5,215 bases of DNA, from positions 1-5,215 of the forward strand of contig CALMFQ010000081.1 of the NCBI GenBank assembly GCA_937863215.1, written 5' to 3'. This stretch comes from an uncultured Pseudomonadota bacterium. Its GTDB lineage: Bacteria > Pseudomonadota > Gammaproteobacteria > Burkholderiales > SCOH01. The position numbers and the translations under genes were made by a program. Under the pieces are notes generated by a model. It ran no database searches. It had not been told where the DNA came from and saw nothing but the letters and a program-made list of their open reading frames with translations. Position 1 is the first letter of the stretch. The number at the start of each line of letters is the position of its first letter. Below are positions 1-5,215 of this stretch, piece by piece.

Positions 1-794
1 GCCAGCGTCAACAGTGCCGCACTGACCGGCAACACCGCCAGCTGGCTGTCGATGCGGTCGAGAATACCGCCGTGGCCGGGTAGCAGATTGCTGCTGTCCT
101 TGAGCCCGGCCTGGCGTTTGAATAGCGATTCGAGCAGATCGCCGACCACGCTCAAGCCTGTCAACACCCAGATTGCCGGCAACAACGCGTAGCCGCCGAA
201 CTGGCTGCCAATCGGGCTATTGGCAATCACAACCCCGTAAACGGTAACGCCACAATAAGCGCCGATCACACCCTCCCAGCTCTTGCCGGGGCTGATACTG
301 GGCGCCAGCTTGCGCCTGCCGAACCTGCGACCGGCGAAATAGGCGGCGGTATCGGCAGCCCATGCCACCGCCAGCAAGGCCAGCAGTACCCAGGCACCAT
401 TTTCACGCTCATGCCAGACCACCATTGCATGCCAGCTGGAAAACAGTATTGCCCACCCCAAAGGGGCAGCCAGCGGTGAATCGGCCAGCCTCCATTTGTT
501 ATGCAACCAGGCCGGCGCCACCAAGATCCAGAACAGCAGCGAAAATATCGCCAGCCCGAATTCCGCAGCCGGGGGCAGCCCCAGCAGCAGCAATCCGCCA
601 CCCAAAGCCATGGTGGCACCAACGTAGGCGACGCTGCGTACGCCCTGCCAGCCGATGAAACGCGACCACTCCCAACTGCCCAGTACGCAGATGCCAAGCG
701 TAAATGCGGACCAAGGCTTGCCGTGCAGCAGGAACAGCGCAGACAAAATCAACGGCATCAACAGCAATGCCGTCAGGATACGGGTTTTAAGCAT
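1..794 (-). CDS. cdsA: Phosphatidate cytidylyltransferase (CDP-diglyceride synthase), C-terminus cut by window edge
   Basis: This integral inner-membrane enzyme condenses CTP with phosphatidic acid to give CDP-diacylglycerol, the precursor of the major phospholipids. I translated 264 uninterrupted codons from ATG at 794 (MLKTRILTALLLMPLILSAL). The product is very hydrophobic, with several membrane segments separated by short polar loops. The first segment lies at about residues 5-24. A conserved SPGKSWEGVIGA block sits at about 161-172. The family signature lies at about residues 223-249: SLFKR, then KD, then LPGHGGILDRID, including the K-D and D-x-x-D residues expected at the metal/CTP site. 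Known CdsA proteins are about 265-285 residues, so only the last few residues and the stop should lie outside the window. The start overlaps the uppS stop by 8 nt, which suggests translational coupling. In related genomes dxr usually follows, but it cannot be seen here. Confidence 0.96.
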   Translation of the reverse strand, partial: MLKTRILTALLLMPLILSALFLLHGKPWSAFTLGICVLGSWEWSRFIGWQGVRSVAYVGATMALGGGLLLLGLPPAAEFGLAIFSLLFWILVAPAWLHNKWRLADSPLAAPLGWAILFSSWHAMVVWHERENGAWVLLALLAVAWAADTAAYFAGRRFGRRKLAPSISPGKSWEGVIGAYCGVTVYGVVIANSPIGSQFGGYALLPAIWVLTGLSVVGDLLESLFKRQAGLKDSSNLLPGHGGILDRIDSQLAVLPVSAALLTL

Positions 795-1539
795 TCGAGA
801 GTTGCTCGCTGGTGCGGCCGAAACGGCGCTCGCGCTGCTGGAACGATTCGAGTGCCCGCAACAACATCGCCTTGTCAAAATCCGGCCACAGCGTATCGGT
901 GAAATACAGCTCGGTATAGGCAAGCTGCCACAGCAGGAAGTTGCTGATGCGCTGCTCGCCGCCGGTGCGAATAAAAAGATCCGGCTCCGGTGCGTAGGCC
1001 ATCGCCAGATGCGGAGCCAGATCGGCCTCGTCGATATCTCCCGCCGGGCGTTGCGGATCGCACGCCAGTTTATTGACTGCCTGCAGGATATCCCAGCGAC
1101 CACCGTAGTCGGCAGCAATGGTCAGCGTCAGGCCGGTGTTGCCGGCAGTCCTGGCTTCGGACTGCTCGATAAGCTGCACGATCTGCGGCTCGAAACGATC
1201 GCGCCGGCCAACAATCTTCAGACGGATATTGTTGTTGTGCAGTTTGCTGACCTCACGCTCCATCGCCTTGAGGAACAACTGCATCAGGAACGATACCTCT
1301 TCTGCCGGGCGGCGCCAGTTTTCGCTGGAAAACGCAAACAGCGTCAGGTATTCAACTCCCAGATCGATACAGGCGGTAACCATCTCGCGCACGGCTTCGA
1401 CACCGCTCTTGTGGCCGGCTACGCGCGGCAGGAAACGTTGCTTGGCCCAGCGGCCATTGCCATCCATGATGATGGCAATGTGCCGGGGAACATGAGTGAC
1501 AGCGGGAATGCTCGCTGTCGAGCTGGAAAAGCGGCTCAC
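787..1539 (-). CDS. uppS: Di-trans,poly-cis-undecaprenyl diphosphate synthase (isoprenyl transferase)
   Basis: This cytosolic cis-prenyltransferase adds eight isopentenyl units to farnesyl diphosphate, making undecaprenyl diphosphate, the lipid carrier precursor for peptidoglycan and O-antigen. The 250-residue length fits the family. Visible motifs in order are: HIAIIMDGNGRWAK at 20-33 with catalytic Asp26, G-R-W, GHKSG with His43, FAFSSENWRRP at 68-78, DYGGRWDI at 144-151, and PEPDLFIRTGGEQRISNFLLWQ at 184-205 followed by TELYF with Glu210. Arg191 and Arg197 match the known diphosphate-binding arginines. The start is GTG at 1539, 14 nt after the frr stop. It has only a weak GGA ribosome site (about 1546-1548), and no alternative ATG precedes the catalytic motif. 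The gene lies between frr and cdsA, as in many proteobacteria. Confidence 0.97.
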   Translation of the reverse strand: MSRFSSSTASIPAVTHVPRHIAIIMDGNGRWAKQRFLPRVAGHKSGVEAVREMVTACIDLGVEYLTLFAFSSENWRRPAEEVSFLMQLFLKAMEREVSKLHNNNIRLKIVGRRDRFEPQIVQLIEQSEARTAGNTGLTLTIAADYGGRWDILQAVNKLACDPQRPAGDIDEADLAPHLAMAYAPEPDLFIRTGGEQRISNFLLWQLAYTELYFTDTLWPDFDKAMLLRALESFQQRERRFGRTSEQLSNA

Positions 1540-1553
1540 GGTCGATCCGCTTG

Positions 1554-2111
1554 TTATACGGCCATCAGATCGGTTTCTTTGGCAGCCAGTGCCTTATCGA
1601 TTTCGGCAATGTACTTGTCGGTCAGCTTCTGGATATCATCCTGGGCGCGACGCTCTTCGTCTTCCGAAATCAGCTTGTCCTTGATGCCCTTCTTCAACTG
1701 CTCGTTGGCGTCGCGACGGATATTGCGTACCGCTACCCGCGCGCCTTCGGCTTCGCTGCGCACCACCTTGGTCAGATCCTTGCGGCGCTCTTCGGTCAAC
1801 GCCGGCATCGGCACACGGATCACGTCGCCAACGGTAGCCGGGTTCAGGCCCAGATCGGAATCGCGGATCGCCTTTTCGATGGCTCCGGCCATTTTTTTCT
1901 CGAACGGCATCACGGTAATGGTGCGCGCATCGGCCAGCGACAGGTTGGCGACCTGATTCACCGGAGTCGGCGAGCCGTAATAATCAACGGTAACATGGTC
2001 CAGCAAACCGGTGTGGGCACGACCGGTACGCACTTTACCCAGATCGGTTTTCAGCGCTTCGAGGGAACGCTGCATTTTGGCTTCTGCATTTTTTTTAACG
2101 TCAGCAATCAT
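1554..2111 (-). CDS. frr: Ribosome recycling factor (RRF)
   Basis: RRF works with EF-G (and IF3) to split the 70S ribosome after termination, freeing subunits, mRNA and tRNA. At 185 residues it equals the E. coli length. The whole chain fits the L-shaped two-domain fold. The N-terminal helix carries LGKVRTGRA (24-32). The beta domain includes YYGSPTPVNQVANL (44-57) and ITVMPFEKK (65-73). AIRDSDLGLNPATVGDVIRVPMPALTEERRK spans 81-111. The long C-terminal helical bundle carries RNIRRDAN (129-136), including Arg132, known to be important for E. coli RRF function. The ATG at 2111 is preceded by a good site, GGAG followed by AAAAAC. The gene starts 24 nt after the pyrH stop and is followed 14 nt later by uppS, so it reads as a mid-operon gene. 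Confidence 0.98.
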   Translation of the reverse strand: MIADVKKNAEAKMQRSLEALKTDLGKVRTGRAHTGLLDHVTVDYYGSPTPVNQVANLSLADARTITVMPFEKKMAGAIEKAIRDSDLGLNPATVGDVIRVPMPALTEERRKDLTKVVRSEAEGARVAVRNIRRDANEQLKKGIKDKLISEDEERRAQDDIQKLTDKYIAEIDKALAAKETDLMAV

Positions 2112-2135
2112 GTTTTTCTCCAGTTTGTGTAGCGC

Positions 2136-2855
2136 TCAACCGTGGACCACGGTGCCTTCGTCTTCGCCCAACACCACACGCTTCAGGCCGCCGGCCTTGA
2201 AAATGCTGAACACGTTGATCTGCAGGTTCTGATCGCGGCACAGCGTAAACGCAGTCGCATCCATCACTTTCAGATTCTTGTTGATCGCTTCATCGAAGGT
2301 AAGTTTCTGGTAGCGCACCGCATCCGGGTTTTTCTTCGGATCGTCGGTATATACGCCATCGACCTTGGTAGCCTTGAGCACGATATCGACATTCATCTCC
2401 ATACCGCGCAACGCCGCAGCAGTATCGGTGGTAAAGAACGGGTTACCGGTGCCGGCGGCGAAAATCACCACCTTACCCTCTTCCAGATGGCGAATTGCCT
2501 TGCCACGAATGTACGGCTCGGCGACCTGCTCGATCGTCAACGCCGACTGCACGCGGCTTTCCACACCAATGTGGCGGAAGGCATCCTGCAGCGCCAGCGA
2601 ATTCATCACTGTCGCCAGCATGCCCATGTAATCGGCGGTGGCGCGATCCATACCGGCTGCAGCCGGGGCCACGCCACGGAAGATATTGCCCCCGCCAATG
2701 ACCACGGCGACCTGGACGCCAAGATCAACGACATCCTTAACCTCGTTGACGATGCGGGTGATCGTCGCGCGGTTAATCCCATAGTTGTCGTCGCCCATCA
2801 GGGCCTCGCCCGACAACTTGACCAGAATACGTTTGAAGACGGGGGTTTTATCCAT
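2136..2855 (-). CDS. pyrH: Uridylate kinase (UMP kinase)
   Basis: This cytosolic hexameric kinase of the amino-acid kinase fold phosphorylates UMP to UDP with ATP. It feeds pyrimidine nucleotide, UDP-sugar and (through UTP/CTP) CDP-lipid synthesis. The family is usually activated by GTP and inhibited by UTP. The 239 residues match the normal length. Visible motifs are KLSGEAL (13-19), the glycine-rich VVIGGGNIFRG (51-61), MDRATADYMGMLATVMN (69-85), GTGNPFFTTDTAA (135-147) for substrate and phosphate binding, and KATKVDGVYTDDPKK (161-175). VMDATAF follows at 197-203. The ATG at 2855 lies 2 nt downstream of the tsf TAA, and its ribosome site AAGGTG (2861-2866) is formed by the last two tsf codons, so tight coupling to tsf is likely. 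The TGA stop is at 2136. Confidence 0.98.
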   Translation of the reverse strand: MDKTPVFKRILVKLSGEALMGDDNYGINRATITRIVNEVKDVVDLGVQVAVVIGGGNIFRGVAPAAAGMDRATADYMGMLATVMNSLALQDAFRHIGVESRVQSALTIEQVAEPYIRGKAIRHLEEGKVVIFAAGTGNPFFTTDTAAALRGMEMNVDIVLKATKVDGVYTDDPKKNPDAVRYQKLTFDEAINKNLKVMDATAFTLCRDQNLQINVFSIFKAGGLKRVVLGEDEGTVVHG

Positions 2856-2857
2856 AT

Positions 2858-3736
2858 TTACACCTTGGCAGCTGCAGCAACTTCTGCTGCGAAATCAACA
2901 ACTTTCTTCTCGATACCTTCGCCTACGACGAACATCTGGAAGCGTGCCACCTTGGCACCGGCATCAGCCAGCATTTTCTCTACGGTAACGTCCGGATTTT
3001 TCACGAACGGCTGGCCCAGCAGCGTGATTTCAGCCAGATATTTCTGAATGCGGCCTTCGACCATTTTCTCGACGATGTTGGCCGGCTTGCCCGATTCGGC
3101 AGCCTGAGCGGTGTAGATTTCGCGCTCTTTGGCCAGCAGATCCTGCGACACCTGCTCCTTCGAAACGCATACCGGCTTGCTGGCAGCGATGTGCATTGCC
3201 ACGTCCTTGCCGGTCTGATCGTCACCACCGGTCAGATCGACCAGTACGCCGATCTTCGAACCGTGCAGGTAGCTGGCAATCTTGCCGGTAGTATCGAAAC
3301 GCACGAAACGACGTACACCGATGTTTTCGCCAACCTTGGCGATCAGTGCCTTGCGCACTTCTTCGATGGTTTCGCCGGAAGCAGTCTTGACTGCGGACAG
3401 CGCTTCAACGTCAGCCGGGTTGGCTTCGGCAACAGCTTGGGCAACCAGCTTGGTGAAGCTAACAAAACCGTCGTCCTTGGCTACGAAATCGGTTTCGCAG
3501 TTGATTTCCGCCAGTGCGGCAACCTGGCCGTTGGCCGACAGGAACTGGGCAACGGCACCTTCCGCAGCGGTACGGCCGGCAACCTTGGAAGCCTTGGCAC
3601 CGGATTTGATGCGCAGCAGTTCTTCGGCTTTCTGGATATCGCCAGCGGTTTCAACCAGTGCCTTCTTGCACTCCATCATGCCCATGCCGGTGATTTCACG
3701 CAGCTCGGCAACCATTTTCGCGGTAATTTCAGCCAT
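2858..3736 (-). CDS. tsf: Translation elongation factor Ts (EF-Ts)
   Basis: EF-Ts is the nucleotide exchange factor that releases GDP from EF-Tu. From ATG at 3736 the product is 292 residues, slightly longer than the 283 of E. coli. The N-terminal domain begins MAEITAKMVAELREITGMGMMECKKAL, a UBA-like fold that contacts EF-Tu. The TDFVAKDDGF segment (82-91) holds the conserved Asp83 and Phe84 that intrude into the EF-Tu nucleotide site. MHIAASKP (181-188) and GKPANIVEKMVEGR (216-229) are conserved blocks of the dimerisation/core domain. LGQPFVKNPDVTVEKML follows at 240-256. A TTG four codons upstream (3748) would add four residues, but it lies inside the ribosome site TTGGAG (3743-3748), so the ATG is preferred. 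The gene follows rpsB after 119 nt that contain two hairpins, and pyrH follows at once. Confidence 0.97.
   Translation of the reverse strand: MAEITAKMVAELREITGMGMMECKKALVETAGDIQKAEELLRIKSGAKASKVAGRTAAEGAVAQFLSANGQVAALAEINCETDFVAKDDGFVSFTKLVAQAVAEANPADVEALSAVKTASGETIEEVRKALIAKVGENIGVRRFVRFDTTGKIASYLHGSKIGVLVDLTGGDDQTGKDVAMHIAASKPVCVSKEQVSQDLLAKEREIYTAQAAESGKPANIVEKMVEGRIQKYLAEITLLGQPFVKNPDVTVEKMLADAGAKVARFQMFVVGEGIEKKVVDFAAEVAAAAKV
2861..2866 (-). promoter_or_regulatory. pyrH ribosome binding site embedded in the end of tsf
   Basis: AAGGTG reads on the minus strand as the last Lys-Val codons of tsf and stands 5 nt before the pyrH ATG, with the GG core 7 nt away. The tsf stop codon falls between this site and the start. 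Ribosomes ending tsf translation are therefore placed directly on the pyrH initiation region, which suggests coupling. Confidence 0.7.
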
Positions 3737-3742
3737 GCTTGA

Positions 3743-3748
3743 CTCCAA
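3743..3748 (-). promoter_or_regulatory. tsf ribosome binding site, decides the ATG start
   Basis: TTGGAG on the minus strand lies 6 nt before the ATG at 3736. Its first three bases are also an in-frame TTG codon, which would otherwise extend the protein by four residues. The same hexamer at the same 6-nt spacing precedes rpsB, which supports reading it as the Shine-Dalgarno element and not as a start codon. Confidence 0.8.
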
Positions 3749-3774
3749 AAATGTTTCGAGAATCGTTTGATGCG

Positions 3775-3793
3775 CAATGCCGCAGGGGCATTG
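3775..3793 (-). repeat. Small hairpin in the tsf leader
   Basis: A perfect 7-bp inverted repeat (CAATGCC and GGCATTG) encloses a 5-base loop. It lies about 38 nt upstream of the tsf start, downstream of the larger rpsB-tsf hairpin. There is no T tract after it on the minus strand, so it does not look like a terminator. It could shape the tsf leader or protect the 5' end of a processed tsf message. Both roles are inference. Confidence 0.5.
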
Positions 3794-3810
3794 GCAGGAA
3801 TTTCATAAGG

Positions 3811-3844
3811 CTGCAAAAAAGGGGCTGGCGCCCCTTTTCTGCAG
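3811..3844 (-). terminator. Terminator-like hairpin between rpsB and tsf (probable attenuator or mRNA stabiliser)
   Basis: On the minus strand the two arms CTGCAGAAAAGGGGC and GCCCCTTTTTTGCAG pair over 15 bp with a single G-U wobble, around a GCCA tetraloop. The core, a GC-rich stem followed by six T residues, has the form of a Rho-independent terminator. It starts 11 nt after the rpsB stop and lies 74 nt before the tsf ribosome-site and start region. Because the T run can also pair with the A run, the element is symmetric and could act in either direction. The genes after it have no obvious promoter of their own, so complete termination is unlikely. Partial read-through, or a stabilising 3' end for an rpsB-only message, is the better reading. 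Confidence 0.6.
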
Positions 3845-3855
3845 ACTGAGAGGAC

Positions 3856-4593
3856 TTATTCGCCCGCTTTGACTTCCACGAAGTCGTCACCGGCAGCAAC
3901 TTCCTTGGCGATGTTGTTCTTGCCTTCCAGAATCGCATCAGCCACACCGCGTGCGTACAGACGGATCGCGCGGCTCGAATCATCGTTACCCGGAATGATG
4001 TAATCGATGCCATCCGGGCTGTTGTTGGTATCAACAACGCCGATAACCGGGATACCCAGCTTCTTGGCTTCGGTAATCGCACCCTTCTGGTAACCGGTAT
4101 CGATCACGAACAGCGCATCCGGCAAACCACCCATTTCCTTGATGCCGCCCAGGCTCTTTTCCAGCTTCTCGACTTCACGCTGCAGATCGAGCAATTCTTT
4201 CTTGGTGAATTTCTCTGCACTTGCCGGATCGGCCAGTTGCGCTTGCAGATCGTTCAGGCGCTTGATCGATTGCTTGACAGTCTTGAAGTTGGTCAGCATG
4301 CCACCCAGCCAGCGCTGGTCAACGAACGGAGCGCCTGCGCGGCTGGCTTCTTCGTTAACGATTTCGCGTGCCTGACGCTTGGTGCCGACGAACAGGATAG
4401 TGCCCTTGTTGGCCGACAGTTTGCGAATGAAGCTCATTGCTTCTTCGTACAGCGGCAGGGTTTTTTCCAGATTGATGATGTGAATCTTGTTGCGGTGACC
4501 GAAAATGTACTGAGCCATTTTCGGGTTCCAGTAACGGGTCTGGTGGCCAAAGTGAACGCCGGCCTCGAGCATTTGACGCATGCTAACGGACAT
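3856..4593 (-). CDS. rpsB: 30S ribosomal protein S2
   Basis: S2 is a late-assembling protein of the small ribosomal subunit. It binds between the 30S head and body and is needed for S1 docking. The 245 residues compare with 241 in E. coli. The N-terminal signature MLEAGVHFGHQTRYWNPKM spans 8-26. VGTKRQA is at 69-75 and RWLGGMLTNFKTVKQSI at 94-110. A charged helical hairpin (about 105-150) is the protruding coiled coil of the family. The second signature, IPVIGVVDTNNSPDGIDYIIPGNDDSSRAI, spans 181-210. ATG at 4593 has the site TTGGAG (4600-4605) at 6 nt. It is the first gene of the operon, with a long leader. In gammaproteobacteria S2 represses its own rpsB-tsf message through the leader; whether that holds here is inference. 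Confidence 0.98.
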   Translation of the reverse strand: MSVSMRQMLEAGVHFGHQTRYWNPKMAQYIFGHRNKIHIINLEKTLPLYEEAMSFIRKLSANKGTILFVGTKRQAREIVNEEASRAGAPFVDQRWLGGMLTNFKTVKQSIKRLNDLQAQLADPASAEKFTKKELLDLQREVEKLEKSLGGIKEMGGLPDALFVIDTGYQKGAITEAKKLGIPVIGVVDTNNSPDGIDYIIPGNDDSSRAIRLYARGVADAILEGKNNIAKEVAAGDDFVEVKAGE

Positions 4594-4599
4594 TTAAAA

Positions 4600-4605
4600 C
4601 TCCAA
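4600..4605 (-). promoter_or_regulatory. rpsB ribosome binding site
   Basis: TTGGAG sits 6 nt upstream of the rpsB ATG in an AT-rich, probably unstructured stretch (about 4594-4618). That would suit efficient initiation and is where an S2-responsive leader structure would have to act. Confidence 0.75.
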
Positions 4606-4673
4606 TAACTGAATTTAAGGGTTAGAACCGCCACCCGCCATGTGCAGCCGTTGCAGCAACGACCTGTAGATCG

Positions 4674-4697
4674 CGCGTTCCGGCAAGCCGGAGCGCG
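4674..4697 (-). repeat. Hairpin in the rpsB leader
   Basis: On the minus strand CGCG-C-TCCGG pairs with CCGGA-A-CGCG around a CTTG loop. This gives nine Watson-Crick pairs with one C-A mismatch. On the plus strand the mismatch becomes a T-G wobble, so the stem is continuous there. It is GC-rich and not followed by a T tract on either strand, which argues against a terminator. Confidence 0.5.
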
Positions 4698-4794
4698 TGC
4701 ACCCTTAATACGGCGGATGTGAGTATTGTGGGCATCGAATACGACACCCTTGCCATATAGCCCCCGCACAATCTTCACGGAAAGCTAACTCGCA

Positions 4795-4824
4795 ATTCTA
4801 GCATTGCCTTGGCGCCCGGCTCAA
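4795..4824 (-). promoter_or_regulatory. Candidate sigma70 promoter of the rpsB operon
   Basis: On the minus strand a -35-like TTGAGC (4819-4824, 4 of 6 consensus bases) is separated by 18 nt from TAGAAT (4795-4800, 5 of 6). TGC just before the -10 supplies an extended TGn element. The bases after the -10 (TGCGAG) are fairly GC-rich, as often seen at growth-rate-controlled ribosomal promoters. It is the best-scoring site I found upstream of rpsB. A weaker alternative -10 (TATATG, 4754-4759) has a poor -35. Confidence 0.6.
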
Positions 4825-4870
4825 GTCCGCATTGCAAGCCTCAGCCGCTGCGGCATTGCCTAAACAATGC
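4801..4870. repeat. Cluster of GCATTGC repeats between the divergent map and rpsB starts
   Basis: The plus strand shows GCATTGC at 4801-4807, 4829-4835 and 4853-4859, plus its inverted partial copy CAATGC at 4865-4870. The last two form a 6-bp inverted repeat with a 6-base spacer (4853-4870). The first copy abuts the candidate rpsB -10 box and the second lies just upstream of its -35 box. GGCATTGCC at 4852-4860 is itself a near-palindrome. The cluster might be a regulator's binding sites, but no known regulator is recognised. Confidence 0.35.
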
Positions 4871-4913
4871 AGTTCTTTTAAGCTCTAGGGTTCACTGGAA
4901 ACACAAGAAAATC

Positions 4914-5215
4914 ATGAGCATCATTATCAAGAACGCCGAAGACATCGCCAAAATGCGCGTTGCCGGCAAACTGGCGGCGGAAGTGCTGGATTACATCACC
5001 CCTTTCGTCAAACCGGGCGTCAACACCGACGAGCTGGACCGGCTGTGCCATGACTACATCGTCAATCAGCAACAGGCCATCCCGGCGCCGCTGAATTACG
5101 CTCCGCCAGGCCACGCACCCTACCCGAAATCGATCTGCACCTCGATCAATCACCAGGTTTGCCATGGCGTACCCAGCAAGGAACGGGTTCTCAAGAATGG
5201 CGACATCGTCAATCT
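4914..5215 (+). CDS. map: Type I methionine aminopeptidase, N-terminal part only
   Basis: MAP is a cytosolic metalloenzyme of the pita-bread fold that removes the initiator methionine from new proteins. One hundred codons are open from ATG at 4914 to the right edge (MSIIIKNAEDIAKMRVAGKLAAEVL). Recognisable blocks are ITPFVKPGVNTDELDRLCHDYIV (28-50), PAPLNYAPPG (57-66) and SICTSINHQVCHGVP (73-87), with His84 equivalent to the substrate-binding His79 of E. coli. NGDIVN (95-100) comes just before the first metal-ligand Asp. The five metal ligands therefore all lie outside the window and cannot be checked. Full-length family members are about 260-270 residues. The ribosome site is weak (an AAGAAA run, with GGAA farther off), and no in-frame start lies closer upstream. 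Divergence from rpsB is common in proteobacteria. Confidence 0.96.
   Translation, partial: MSIIIKNAEDIAKMRVAGKLAAEVLDYITPFVKPGVNTDELDRLCHDYIVNQQQAIPAPLNYAPPGHAPYPKSICTSINHQVCHGVPSKERVLKNGDIVN

Larger units (their letters stand above)
4594..4788 (-). promoter_or_regulatory. Predicted long 5' leader of the rpsB operon
   Basis: If transcription starts about 7 nt past the candidate -10 box, the rpsB message begins near 4788 and carries a leader of about 195 nt with no convincing small gene. It contains a hairpin at 4674-4697, a 5-bp CGTTG/CAACG hairpin with a 3-base loop at 4649-4661, and an unstructured AT-rich run into the ribosome site. Long structured leaders upstream of rpsB are known in gammaproteobacteria, where S2 represses its own synthesis. 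I do not recognise the specific conserved fold here, so the autoregulatory role is inference. Confidence 0.4.

Noticed and set aside
1217..1226. Nine of ten bases of the Neisseria DNA uptake sequence (TTCAGACGGA instead of TTCAGACGGC)
   Set aside because: It is a single imperfect copy in the uppS codons for Ile-Arg-Leu-Lys. Uptake sequences are perfect and frequent in genomes that use them, and no other copy is visible.
655..1956. Long plus-strand open frame of 433 codons opposite uppS and frr
   Set aside because: It is antisense to two clearly real genes with full family motifs. Its translation is low-complexity and unlike any family I recognise, so it is a codon-bias shadow of the minus-strand genes.
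2142..3047. Plus-strand open frame of 301 codons opposite pyrH and the end of tsf
   Set aside because: It is a mirror of the conserved pyrH/tsf coding frames, with no start signal or motifs of its own.
3737..3810. Separate promoter for tsf between the hairpins and the gene
   Set aside because: I scanned the minus strand for TTGACA/TATAAT-like pairs and found nothing convincing, so tsf is treated as transcribed by read-through from rpsB.
4434..4778. Open minus-strand frame through the rpsB leader (GTG at 4778, begins MKIVRGLYGKG), a possible leader peptide
   Set aside because: It lacks a good ribosome site, is Cys/Arg-rich with no recognisable domain, and runs out of frame far into rpsB. It is best explained as a chance open frame.
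4856..4884. Plus-strand promoter for map (TTGCCT with TAAGCT 17 nt later)
   Set aside because: The -10 match is only 3 of 6 and shifting the spacing gives no good alternative. map needs a promoter in this region, but I cannot place it with confidence.

Overview
The window is a stretch of housekeeping chromosome from a betaproteobacterium. It carries the conserved order rpsB-tsf-pyrH-frr-uppS-cdsA on the minus strand, with map (methionine aminopeptidase) diverging on the plus strand. Protein sequence and gene order point to Betaproteobacteria. The MAP segment around SICTSINHQVCHG and the S2 and EF-Ts sequences look like the Neisseriales/Burkholderiales type. A Neisseriales-like lineage outside Neisseria itself is my best guess, because no perfect 10-base Neisseria DNA uptake sequence is visible. 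The genus cannot be fixed from this sequence. I see no mobile element, CRISPR array, tRNA or rRNA, and no gene that looks recently acquired.

Layout, in minus-strand transcription order. Position 4913 down to 4594 is a 320-base divergent intergenic region. It holds a candidate rpsB promoter (4795-4824) and a predicted leader of about 195 nt. rpsB (4593-3856) comes next. A 119-base gap follows, containing a near-perfect 15-bp terminator-like hairpin (3811-3844) and a smaller second hairpin (3775-3793). Then come tsf (3736-2858), pyrH (2855-2136, only 2 nt after tsf), frr (2111-1554), uppS (1539-787, GTG start) and cdsA (starts at 794, overlaps uppS by 8 nt, and runs off the left edge within a few residues of its expected end). 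On the plus strand, map starts at 4914 and is cut by the right edge after 100 codons.

The genes combine translation with its supporting pathways. S2 is a structural protein of the small ribosomal subunit, EF-Ts recharges EF-Tu, RRF splits post-termination ribosomes, and MAP removes the initiator methionine. PyrH makes UDP for RNA and for UDP-sugars. UppS makes the lipid carrier for peptidoglycan. CdsA makes CDP-diacylglycerol for phospholipids. Grouping them would tie ribosome, nucleotide and envelope supply to growth rate. The tight spacing from tsf to cdsA suggests one polycistronic message. The rpsB-tsf hairpin is the obvious place where S2 output could be separated from that of the downstream genes.

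I did not find a new biological system here. The most interesting material is non-coding: the rpsB-tsf hairpin, the long rpsB leader, and a cluster of GCATTGC repeats between the divergent promoters.
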